Below the pieces are notes generated by a model. It ran no database searches. It was not told where the DNA came from and saw only the letters and a list, made by a program, of their open reading frames with translations. Shown piece after piece: positions 33,097-39,524 of a stretch of 64,000 nucleotides of DNA. Both the position numbers and the translations under genes were made by a program. The stretch covers positions 34,990-98,989 of the forward strand of contig DATLLJ010000043.1 in NCBI GenBank assembly GCA_035537875.1, given 5' to 3'. The DNA comes from DATLLJ01 sp035537875 (GTDB lineage: Bacteria > Acidobacteriota > Vicinamibacteria > Vicinamibacterales > CAVVIG01). The stretch's first letter is position 1. Every line of letters starts with the position of its first letter.

Positions 33097-34071
33097 ATGA
33101 TGTCATCATCAACGTCCCAGGGGTCGGTGGCCGACTCTCGCACCAGCTCGTCTGTCCTCGACATGATCGGTCGGACGCCGCTCGTCCGGTTGCGGCGTTT
33201 CGAACGCGAGATACCGGCGGGCGTCGAGTTGTACGCGAAGGCGGAATGGCAGAATCCGGGCGGGTCGGTGAAAGACCGTGCGGCCGCCCGCATGATTCTC
33301 GAAGGCGAGTCGTCGGGCAAGTTGACCCACGATCGCACCATCCTCGATGCGACATCGGGAAACACCGGCATCGCCTATGCGATGGTGGGGGCCGCCCGCG
33401 GCTACAAAGTGAAGCTGTGTGTGCCGGCAAACGCCAGCGCTGAACGGAAGCTGATGCTGCGTGCGCTCGGGGCCGAGCTCGTGCTCACGGACCCGCTCGA
33501 AGGAGGAACTGACGGCGCTATTCGGGAAGCGCGTCGTCTGTACGCCGAGCATCCCGATCGCTATTTCTATCCGGATCAATACAACAACGATGCGAACTGG
33601 CGTGCGCACTACGATACGACTGGTCCCGAAATCATCGAGCAGACGAGCGGCCGGCTGACTCACTTCGTGGCCGGTCTCGGGACGAGCGGGACGTTTGTCG
33701 GGACGGGCCGGCGACTGAGAAAGTTCAATCCCGCGATTCGTCTGATTTCATTTCAGCCGGATGCCGCCTTCCACGGCCTCGAAGGATTGAAGCACATGGA
33801 GTCGGCGATCGTCCCGGGGATTTACGACCCGACGCTCGCTGACGAGGACCTGAGGATCAGCACGGAGCGCGCGCACGAGATGGTCAGGCGGCTGGCGCGA
33901 GAGGAAGGGCTGCTGGCAGGGGTTTCATCGGGCGCGGCGCTGGCGGCAATGCTCGATGTCGCGTCCCGAATCCATACGGGAGCTCCGGCGATCATCGTGA
34001 CCATTTTCCCGGACGGCGCTGAGAAGTATCTGTCCGACGCGTTCTGGACGGCTGGGGACAATGGCGAATAA
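33097..34071 (+). CDS. cysM: Cysteine synthase, CysM type
   Basis: 324 residues, fold-type II PLP enzyme. The cofactor lysine K59 is in NPGGSVKDRAA; the substrate loop is DATSGNTGIAYA; the glycine loop is VAGLGTSGTFVGTGRRL; the C-terminal SSGAALAA phosphate site is present. Neighbours are a JAMM peptidase and a fused sulfur-carrier/MoeB protein. This fits the M. tuberculosis CysM route, in which a thiocarboxylated carrier protein rather than free sulfide supplies sulfur to O-phosphoserine or O-acetylserine. Starts GTG 33094, ATG 33097 and ATG 33100 are all possible. Confidence 0.88.
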   Translation: MMSSSTSQGSVADSRTSSSVLDMIGRTPLVRLRRFEREIPAGVELYAKAEWQNPGGSVKDRAAARMILEGESSGKLTHDRTILDATSGNTGIAYAMVGAARGYKVKLCVPANASAERKLMLRALGAELVLTDPLEGGTDGAIREARRLYAEHPDRYFYPDQYNNDANWRAHYDTTGPEIIEQTSGRLTHFVAGLGTSGTFVGTGRRLRKFNPAIRLISFQPDAAFHGLEGLKHMESAIVPGIYDPTLADEDLRISTERAHEMVRRLAREEGLLAGVSSGAALAAMLDVASRIHTGAPAIIVTIFPDGAEKYLSDAFWTAGDNGE

Positions 34072-34525
34072 GCACCGGCTCGTCATGAGCGCAACGGTGA
34101 ACGAAGCCATTCGCAGGCATGGCGAGGAGACCTACCCACATGAGTGTTGCGGTGCGCTCGTGGGGCACGCGGACCAGGTGACGATGACGGTACCGCTGCC
34201 GAATACCACTGAGGAAGGACCCCGCCGCCGATTTCTCGTGCGCCCGTCGGACTACCGTATGGCCGAAGGGCGTGCGCACGAGCTCGGCGGAGAGCTGCTG
34301 GGGTTTTATCATTCACATCCCGACCACCCCGCGCGCCCGTCGCAGTACGACTTGGACCACGCGTGGCCGACTTTCGCGTATCCCATTGTCGCCGTGGCGG
34401 CGGGCCGCGCCGGGGAGATGACCGTCTGGTGGTTGAAAGAGGACCGGTCGAGCTTCGAAGAGGGCGAACTGCATCATGGCAACGAAGATTCTGATTCCAA
34501 CACCGCTCAGGCCGTACACCGATAA
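34061..34525 (+). CDS. JAMM/MPN+ metallopeptidase (Mec-like, cysteine-releasing)
   Basis: 154 residues. The complete JAMM zinc site is visible: Glu28 (PHECCGALVG), then His84 and His86 (FYHSHPDHP), Ser94 and Asp97 in H-x-H-x7-S-x2-D order. In the mycobacterial pathway Mec cleaves cysteine from the C-terminus of CysO. Here it overlaps cysM by 11 bp and the carrier-E1 fusion gene by 50 bp, so the same role is expected. It could also process the fusion protein after its internal Gly-Gly. Cytoplasmic, no signal peptide. Confidence 0.85.
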   Translation: MANKHRLVMSATVNEAIRRHGEETYPHECCGALVGHADQVTMTVPLPNTTEEGPRRRFLVRPSDYRMAEGRAHELGGELLGFYHSHPDHPARPSQYDLDHAWPTFAYPIVAVAAGRAGEMTVWWLKEDRSSFEEGELHHGNEDSDSNTAQAVHR

Positions 34526-35981
34526 GAAGGACGCCGTCGAAGCCGACGGCGGCACCATCGGCGAGCTGCTCGCCGATCTCACGCGCAGACACAGCGGTCT
34601 GAAGGCGCATCTGTACAACGATCAAGGAAAGCTCCGCAGTTTCGTGAACGTGTATGTGAATGACGAGGACATTCGGTACCTGCAGAAGGAACAGACCCCT
34701 GTCTCGTCGTCGGACACCGTCAGCATCATCCCGTCCGTCGCTGGTGGCGCAGACGCCGCCGACAAGGGCCCTCGCACCGTGTCGACTTCAGCCGTCGCCG
34801 AACAAGGGGCGCTTCCGCGCACCGGACGCGAGCTTCCGGCGCTGACGAACGACGAGATCAAACGCTACAGCCGTCACCTGATCATGCCGGAGGTCGGGAT
34901 GGATGGGCAGCGGCGGTTGAAGGCGGGGAGCGTGCTGTGCGTCGGCGCGGGCGGCCTCGGTTCACCGGCGGCGATGTATCTAGCGGCGGCCGGGGTCGGC
35001 ACCATCGGCGTGGTTGACTTCGATGTCGTCGACTTCAGCAATCTGCAGCGGCAGATCATCCATGGAACGTCAGACGTCGGCCGCTCGAAGCTCGCGTCGG
35101 CGAGGGACCGCATCAACGCCATCAATCCCCACGTCGACGTTCAGACCTACGAGGTGATGCTGACGTCGGAAAACGCGCTGAAGCTGTTCGAGCCGTACGA
35201 CGTGATCCTCGACGGGACCGACAATTTTCCTACCCGGTACTTGACCAACGACGCCTGCGTGCTGCTTGGCAAGCCGAACGCGTACGGCAGCATCTTCAGG
35301 TTCGAGGGGCAGGCCTCGGTCTTTGCCACGAAAGAGGGCCCCTGCTATCGGTGTCTGTATCCCGAACCGCCCCCGCCCGGACTGGTGCCCAGTTGCGCCG
35401 AGGGCGGAGTGCTCGGTGTTCTGCCGGGCATCGTCGGCGTGATCCAGGCAACGGAGGCGATTAAGCTCATCACCGGCATCGGCGAGCCGTTGATTGGCCG
35501 CTTCCTGATTTACGACGCCCTGCGCATGAAGTTCAGGGAACTGAAGCTCAGGAAGGATCCGGACTGCCCGGTGTGCGGCCTCCACCCAACGGTCACGAAG
35601 CTGATCGATTACGAGCAGTTCTGCGGAATTCACCCCCCGGCGAACGAGCCGGCAGCCACGAGCGGCACGGAAATCACCTCGGTTGAGCTGAAGCAGCGGC
35701 TCGATCGGGGAGATGACCTGTTCCTCCTCGACGTGCGCGAACCGCACGAGTATCAGATCAACCGAATCGAGGGTTCGACGTTGATTCCGCTGGGGGAAGT
35801 GCCGAGACGGTACGCCGAGCTCGACCCGGACGACCAGATGGTCGTGTATTGCAAGGTGGGCGCGCGGAGCGCCAGAGCGGCTGATTACCTGCGGACGGTC
35901 GGTTTCAAGAAGGTCTTGAACCTGAAAGGCGGCATTCTCGACTGGATCGACAAAGTTGACCCGACGCAGCCTAAATACTAA
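34476..35981 (+). CDS. Fusion of CysO/MoaD-like sulfur carrier, MoeB-like E1 and rhodanese
   Basis: 501 residues. Residues 1-91 are a ubiquitin-like sulfur carrier ending in IPSVAGG, with the Gly-Gly at 90-91 internal rather than C-terminal. A linker is followed by a MoeB/ThiF adenylating domain (~115-375) with RYSRHLIMPEVG, VGAGGLGSPAA, DFDVVDFSNLQRQ, DGTDNFPTRY and zinc pairs CYRC and CPVC. A C-terminal rhodanese (~395-500) has the persulfide cysteine C459 in VVYCKVGARS. Carrier, activator and sulfur donor are thus one chain. For the carrier to be adenylated its Gly-Gly must be freed, probably by cleavage, or the fusion is used differently. Confidence 0.87.
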   Translation: MATKILIPTPLRPYTDKKDAVEADGGTIGELLADLTRRHSGLKAHLYNDQGKLRSFVNVYVNDEDIRYLQKEQTPVSSSDTVSIIPSVAGGADAADKGPRTVSTSAVAEQGALPRTGRELPALTNDEIKRYSRHLIMPEVGMDGQRRLKAGSVLCVGAGGLGSPAAMYLAAAGVGTIGVVDFDVVDFSNLQRQIIHGTSDVGRSKLASARDRINAINPHVDVQTYEVMLTSENALKLFEPYDVILDGTDNFPTRYLTNDACVLLGKPNAYGSIFRFEGQASVFATKEGPCYRCLYPEPPPPGLVPSCAEGGVLGVLPGIVGVIQATEAIKLITGIGEPLIGRFLIYDALRMKFRELKLRKDPDCPVCGLHPTVTKLIDYEQFCGIHPPANEPAATSGTEITSVELKQRLDRGDDLFLLDVREPHEYQINRIEGSTLIPLGEVPRRYAELDPDDQMVVYCKVGARSARAADYLRTVGFKKVLNLKGGILDWIDKVDPTQPKY

Positions 35982-36002
35982 AATACGACTGAATGGGTCG
36001 TA
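35956..36002 (+). promoter_or_regulatory. Promoter and operator of the rrf2-isc operon
   Basis: TTGACC (35956-35961), a 17 bp spacer and TAAAAT (35979-35984) form a good sigma-70 promoter lying in the last codons of the carrier-E1 fusion gene. TACGAC-TGAATGG-GTCGTA (35984-36002) is a perfect 6 bp inverted repeat with 7 bp spacing, placed over the expected transcription start. This is the geometry of IscR type 1 sites (GAC-N7-GTC). Autoregulation by the gene starting at 36004 is the obvious inference. Confidence 0.65.
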
Positions 36003-36003
36003 G

Positions 36004-36453
36004 ATGCTAAGGCTTTCAAAAAAGGCCGATTACGCGCTGATGGCGATGAAGCACCTCGCCTTGCGGGGCGATAGCGGATCGTCCAACGCCCGCGAAATCG
36101 CGGAGCAGTACGACATCCCCATCGAGTTGATGGCCAAGGTGCTGCAGCGACTGGCGCGCCGCGGCCTGCTGCGATCGCACCAGGGGACGCGGGGCGGTTA
36201 TCAGTTGGGCCGGGGGCCGGCACAGATCTCCGTGGCCGACGTCATTCAGGCAATCGACGGACCGGTCGCCGTGACCGCCTGCGCGGCCGAGGAAAGACAG
36301 TGCGAGCAGTTTTCGAAGTGCAACGTGCGTGATCCGCTGTTCAAGGTGCGCGATCGGATTCTCGCGGTGCTGGCGGAGTGCACCATCGCCGAGCTCGCCG
36401 CCGAGCCGCCGAGTCCGGCCTCGCGGGCCGCGGTGCTCCATACACACATTTGA
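36004..36453 (+). CDS. iscR: Rrf2-family Fe-S regulator (IscR-like)
   Basis: 149 residues. The Rrf2 winged helix MLRLSKKADYALMAMKHLAL, AREIAEQYDIPIELMAKVLQRLARRGLLRSHQGTRGGYQLGR is clear. Three cysteines, C93, C100 and C106, have spacing close to the [2Fe-2S] ligands of IscR. First gene of the isc operon. The perfect palindrome over its own promoter and the similar site before cysM suggest it represses both units when holding a cluster. Confidence 0.88.
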   Translation: MLRLSKKADYALMAMKHLALRGDSGSSNAREIAEQYDIPIELMAKVLQRLARRGLLRSHQGTRGGYQLGRGPAQISVADVIQAIDGPVAVTACAAEERQCEQFSKCNVRDPLFKVRDRILAVLAECTIAELAAEPPSPASRAAVLHTHI

Positions 36454-36474
36454 GAGGCTGGAACGAGAACCATC

Positions 36475-37695
36475 ATGGCAGTCAAACTTCCGATCTACAT
36501 GGACTATCACGCAACGACGCCGGTCGATCCGCGCGTCGTCGAGGCAATGGTCCCGTTCTTTACGACGCACTTCGGCAACGCGGCGAGCCGGAATCATCCC
36601 TTCGGCTGGGAAGCCGAAGAGGCCGTCGAAACGGCGCGCAAGCAGGTGGCGGATCTCATCGGCGCCAACGCGAAGGAAATCGTCTTCACGAGCGGCGCCA
36701 CCGAATCCGACAACCTGGCGATCAAGGGCGTCGCCGAGATGTATCGGGAGAAGGGCAATCACATCATCACCTGCGTGACCGAGCACAAGGCGGTGATCGA
36801 CACCTGTAAACGGCTCGAGAAGGATGGTTACCGCGTTACCTATCTGCCGGTTCAGAAGGACGGACGCATCAGTCTCGACGATCTGAAGGCCGCCATCACC
36901 GACAAGACGATCCTCATCTCGATCATGACCGCCAACAACGAGATTGGCGTCATGCAGCCCATTGCCGAGATTGGTGCGATTGCCAAGGAGAAGGGCATCC
37001 TGTTCCACACCGATGCCGTCCAGGCCGTGGGCAAAGTGCCGTTCAATGTCAACGAATTGAAGGTGGATCTCGCGTCGATCAGCGCCCACAAGATGTACGG
37101 GCCGAAGGGCGTAGGGGCGCTGTACGTGCGACGGCGGAATCCCCGCGTGCTGCTCTCACCGATTATCGATGGCGGCGGCCACGAGCGCGGGATGCGATCG
37201 GGCACCCTCAACGTGCCGGGCATCGTCGGCTTCGGAAAGGCGGCGGAGCTCTGCAAGGCGGAAATGGTCGAGGAATCGACGCGGCTGCGGGGGCTGCGCG
37301 ATTACCTGAACGACAAGCTGCACAGGAGCCTGGACGAAATCTACATCAACGGTTCGATGGAGCACCGGCTGCCCCACAACCTGAACATCAGCTTCGCGTA
37401 CGTGGAGGGCGAATCGCTGCTGATGGGAATCAACGACGTTGCGGTGTCGTCTGGCTCGGCGTGCACGTCGGCCAGCCTGGAGCCGTCATACGTGCTCAAG
37501 GCGCTCGGCGCAGGCGACGATCTGGCGCATTCGTCGATCCGCTTCGGCCTCGGACGCTGGACCACCAAGGAAGAGGTCGACTACGTGTCGGACAAGTTGA
37601 CGACGGTGGTGACGAGGCTCCGCGACATGTCGCCGCTCTACGAGCTGGCGAAGGAAGGTGTGGATTTGTCCACGATGCAGTGGCAGGTGGACTAG
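36475..37695 (+). CDS. iscS: Cysteine desulfurase
   Basis: 406-residue class V PLP enzyme that takes sulfur from cysteine as an enzyme persulfide. Motifs: MDYHATTPVDPRVVEAM, TSGATESDNLAIKG, the PLP lysine in SISAHKMYGPKGVGAL, and the persulfide cysteine C330 in VSSGSACTSASLEPSYVL, of the long-loop IscS class. Second gene of the isc operon, 21 bp after the regulator. The junction to iscU is filled by an inverted-repeat element. Confidence 0.94.
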   Translation: MAVKLPIYMDYHATTPVDPRVVEAMVPFFTTHFGNAASRNHPFGWEAEEAVETARKQVADLIGANAKEIVFTSGATESDNLAIKGVAEMYREKGNHIITCVTEHKAVIDTCKRLEKDGYRVTYLPVQKDGRISLDDLKAAITDKTILISIMTANNEIGVMQPIAEIGAIAKEKGILFHTDAVQAVGKVPFNVNELKVDLASISAHKMYGPKGVGALYVRRRNPRVLLSPIIDGGGHERGMRSGTLNVPGIVGFGKAAELCKAEMVEESTRLRGLRDYLNDKLHRSLDEIYINGSMEHRLPHNLNISFAYVEGESLLMGINDVAVSSGSACTSASLEPSYVLKALGAGDDLAHSSIRFGLGRWTTKEEVDYVSDKLTTVVTRLRDMSPLYELAKEGVDLSTMQWQVD

Positions 37696-37701
37696 CGGGG
37701 A

Positions 37702-37780
37702 ATTGAGTCATCGGGCATCTCGTCATCTGGTCAATTGATCGAGGGATTGAATGACCGGACGACCAAATGACCAGATTGAA
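37702..37780. repeat. Intergenic inverted repeat of TGGTCATC-type 8-mers (iscS-iscU)
   Basis: The left arm (37702-37740) contains imperfect 8 bp units such as TCATCGGG, CATCTCG and TCATCTGG. The right arm (37744-37780) reads as the reverse complement of the same unit (ATGACCGG, ACGACCAA, ATGACCAG). Together they could fold into a long imperfect hairpin occupying nearly the whole iscS-iscU gap. The unit matches the elements at 47.6 and 49.2 kb. Confidence 0.7.
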
Positions 37781-37789
37781 GGAGCAGAA

Positions 37790-38215
37790 ATGGCCTATTC
37801 GGAAAAAGTAATCGAGCACTACGAGCGCCCGCGCAACGTCGGATCGCTGCCGAAGGAAGACCCCAACGTAGGCACGGGACTGGTCGGCGCGCCCGAGTGC
37901 GGCGACGTCATGAAGCTGCAGGTCAAGGTGAATCCCGACACCGGGGTCATCGACGATGCGAAATTCAAGACGTTCGGCTGCGGCTCGGCGATCGCCAGTT
38001 CGAGCCTGGCGACGGAGTGGTTGAAGGGCAAGACGGTCGATGAGGCGCTCGCCATCAAGAACACCGATATCGTCGCCGAGCTCAGCCTGCCGCCCGTCAA
38101 GATTCACTGCTCCGTGCTTGCGGAGGACGCCATCAAGGCGGCGATCTCCGACTACAAGAAGAAGCAGCAGGGGACGGCCGCGACGGCGACCAAGTCGGAA
38201 CAGCCGACGGCGTAG
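37790..38215 (+). CDS. iscU: Fe-S cluster scaffold protein IscU
   Basis: 141 residues. Scaffold cysteines C37 (APECGDVMKL), C64 (FGCGSAIA) and C107 (KIHCSVLAED) are present with the assembly-site aspartate D39, and LPPVK (100-104) is the motif recognised by HscA. The start at 37790 is preceded by GGAGC and gives the standard MAYSEKVIEHYERPRNVG opening; an upstream ATG at 37751 lies inside the repeat element. A Lys/Thr/Ala-rich tail of about 20 residues follows the core. Confidence 0.94.
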   Translation: MAYSEKVIEHYERPRNVGSLPKEDPNVGTGLVGAPECGDVMKLQVKVNPDTGVIDDAKFKTFGCGSAIASSSLATEWLKGKTVDEALAIKNTDIVAELSLPPVKIHCSVLAEDAIKAAISDYKKKQQGTAATATKSEQPTA

Positions 38216-38224
38216 ACCAGGGCG

Positions 38225-38328
38225 ATCATCGGGTAATTGGGTAATCTGGTAATCGGGTAATTGATTGGGCCATTGAGCTTGGGCCATTGAGCAATCGATT
38301 ACCCAATTACCCAATTACCCGATTACCA
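38225..38328. repeat. Intergenic inverted repeat of GGGTAATY units (iscU-iscA)
   Basis: Arms 38232-38267 and 38292-38327 are 36 bp each and match at 31 of 36 positions when one is reverse-complemented; most differences would be G-U pairs in RNA. Each arm is four or five degenerate copies of an 8 bp unit, GGGTAATY. The 24 bp loop carries part of a direct repeat GGGCCATTGAGC (38267-38278 and 38281-38292). It fills the iscU-iscA gap. Same unit as the element at 53.6 kb. Confidence 0.8.
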
Positions 38329-38342
38329 AATGTAGAGAACGC

Positions 38343-38669
38343 ATGATTGAGATCACTGACAACGCGGCGAAGAAGATTCGCACGCTGATGGCCAAACAGG
38401 GCCTCACCGAGGGTGGCCTGCGCGTGGGTGTCAAGGGCGGCGGGTGCTCGGGTCTGAGTTACACCTTTGCGTGGGAAAAGCAGGCGCGGGCGGGTGACGA
38501 GGTGTTCGAGGGACCGGAAGGCGCGAAGATTTTCGTCGACAAGAAGAGCCTGTTGTATCTCAACGGAACGATCCTCGAGTACGACGCAAGTCTGCTTGGA
38601 AAGGGATTCGTCTTCAACAACCCGAACGCGAAAACCACCTGCGGATGCGGCAGCTCTTTCGGGGCCTAA
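38343..38669 (+). CDS. iscA: A-type Fe-S carrier protein IscA
   Basis: 108 residues. HesB/IscA family: the conserved cysteine C35 in KGGGCSGLSYTFAWE and the C-terminal pair C100 and C102 in TTCGCGSSFGA bind iron or [2Fe-2S]/[4Fe-4S] clusters for transfer to targets. The second block NGTILEYDASLLGKGFVFNNPNA is typical. Expected place between iscU and hscB. Confidence 0.94.
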   Translation: MIEITDNAAKKIRTLMAKQGLTEGGLRVGVKGGGCSGLSYTFAWEKQARAGDEVFEGPEGAKIFVDKKSLLYLNGTILEYDASLLGKGFVFNNPNAKTTCGCGSSFGA

Positions 38670-38670
38670 A

Positions 38671-38767
38671 AGGGTTTCGGGCTTAAGACTCAGGGCTCAG
38701 GGCACTTGAGCCAGCCCAAGCCTAAGCCCCTAAGCCTTGAGCCTTGAGCCCTAAGCCCTAAGCCTTA
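38671..38767. repeat. Intergenic repeat of AGCCYTA/G 7-mers with inverted arm (iscA-hscB)
   Basis: The right part (about 38720-38767) is a run of 7 bp units AGCCTTG, AGCCTTG, AGCCCTA, AGCCCTA, AGCCTTA. The left part (about 38679-38710, GGGCTTAAGACTCAGGGCTCAGGGCACTTGAG) has the reverse-complement sense (GGCTTAG/GGCTCAGG). A hairpin is possible. It ends 3 bp before the hscB ATG, so it may include or mask the ribosome-binding region. The unit differs from those at the neighbouring junctions. Confidence 0.7.
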
Positions 38768-38770
38768 TTT

Positions 38771-39475
38771 ATGTCCTCCGAAACGACCGGTCGCGTGCTT
38801 CAGGCTTGCAAGAATTGCGGTGGCGGCGCGCCGATGGACGTGCACTTCTGTCCACAGTGCAGTCAGATTCTGACGATCGGCCGTCACGGCGATTATTTCG
38901 CGTTTCTCGGCATCCCTCGCAGGCTGAACCTCGACGTGACGGATCTCGAGCGACGCTTCCGTGCGCTCAGCCGCCAGTTTCACCCGGACTATTTCTTCAA
39001 CGCGAGTCCGGCCGAACGCCGGGCCAGCCTCGAAAGATCGTCCTATCTCAACGATGCGTACCGGACGTTGCGCAATCCCGTCGCCCGTGTCGAGTACCTG
39101 CTCGGGCTCGAAGGATTTCCTCCGAGGCAGCCCGAGAGCGGAGACGGCACGCCGAAAGTTCCGGCCGAGATGCTGGAGGAAGTGTTTGCGCTGAACGAGG
39201 AACTCGACGAAGTCCGTGCCTTGCGTGCCGGCGGTGCGGCGCCCGAGGTCTGGCGGGCGAGGCTCGAGCGCGCCCGGGCGCCGATTGATGCCCGGCGGGC
39301 GGCGCATGAAGCGGAGCTGGAGGACTTGTCTGCCCGGTGGGACGGGCTCGGCGACGATGCTGGCGCGGACGGTCGCGGGAGGGAGGCGATTCTCGGGGCG
39401 CTCCGCGAGCGTGTCCTCGAGCGGAATTACATCAACAACCTGCTCGAAGGGGTTGAACGGGAACTGAACGCGTAG
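38771..39475 (+). CDS. hscB: Fe-S co-chaperone HscB with N-terminal zinc-ribbon
   Basis: 234 residues. A J domain (about 40-115) has the HPD motif at 71-73 (FHPDYFF) and LERSSYLNDAYRTLRNPVARVEYLL. The C-terminal helical bundle (about 130-234) binds IscU in known HscB. Before the J domain, C13-x2-C16 and C27-x2-C30 form a rubredoxin-like zinc site; such an N-terminal tetracysteine module is known from eukaryotic HSCB but absent from E. coli HscB. Directs IscU to HscA. Confidence 0.9.
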   Translation: MSSETTGRVLQACKNCGGGAPMDVHFCPQCSQILTIGRHGDYFAFLGIPRRLNLDVTDLERRFRALSRQFHPDYFFNASPAERRASLERSSYLNDAYRTLRNPVARVEYLLGLEGFPPRQPESGDGTPKVPAEMLEEVFALNEELDEVRALRAGGAAPEVWRARLERARAPIDARRAAHEAELEDLSARWDGLGDDAGADGRGREAILGALRERVLERNYINNLLEGVERELNA

Positions 39476-39477
39476 GG

Positions 39478-39520
39478 CGGGCAGAGGCTAGAGGGCAGAG
39501 GTTAGAGGCCAGAGCGCAGG
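39478..39520 (+). repeat. Intergenic tandem repeat of AGAGGYY 7-mers (hscB-hscA)
   Basis: Six degenerate 7 bp units in a row, AGAGGCT, AGAGGGC, AGAGGTT, AGAGGCC, AGAGCGC, then AGG. No inverted arm is present. It covers the 49 bp between hscB and hscA, 4 bp from the hscA ATG, and its purine-rich AGAGG units could themselves act as ribosome-binding sites. Confidence 0.65.
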
Positions 39521-39524
39521 ACTC

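Noticed and set aside
37702..38767. Insertion sequence or MITE ends
   Set aside because: No transposase, target-site duplication or conserved terminal sequence is seen; inverted arms are internal tandem arrays and differ between sites.
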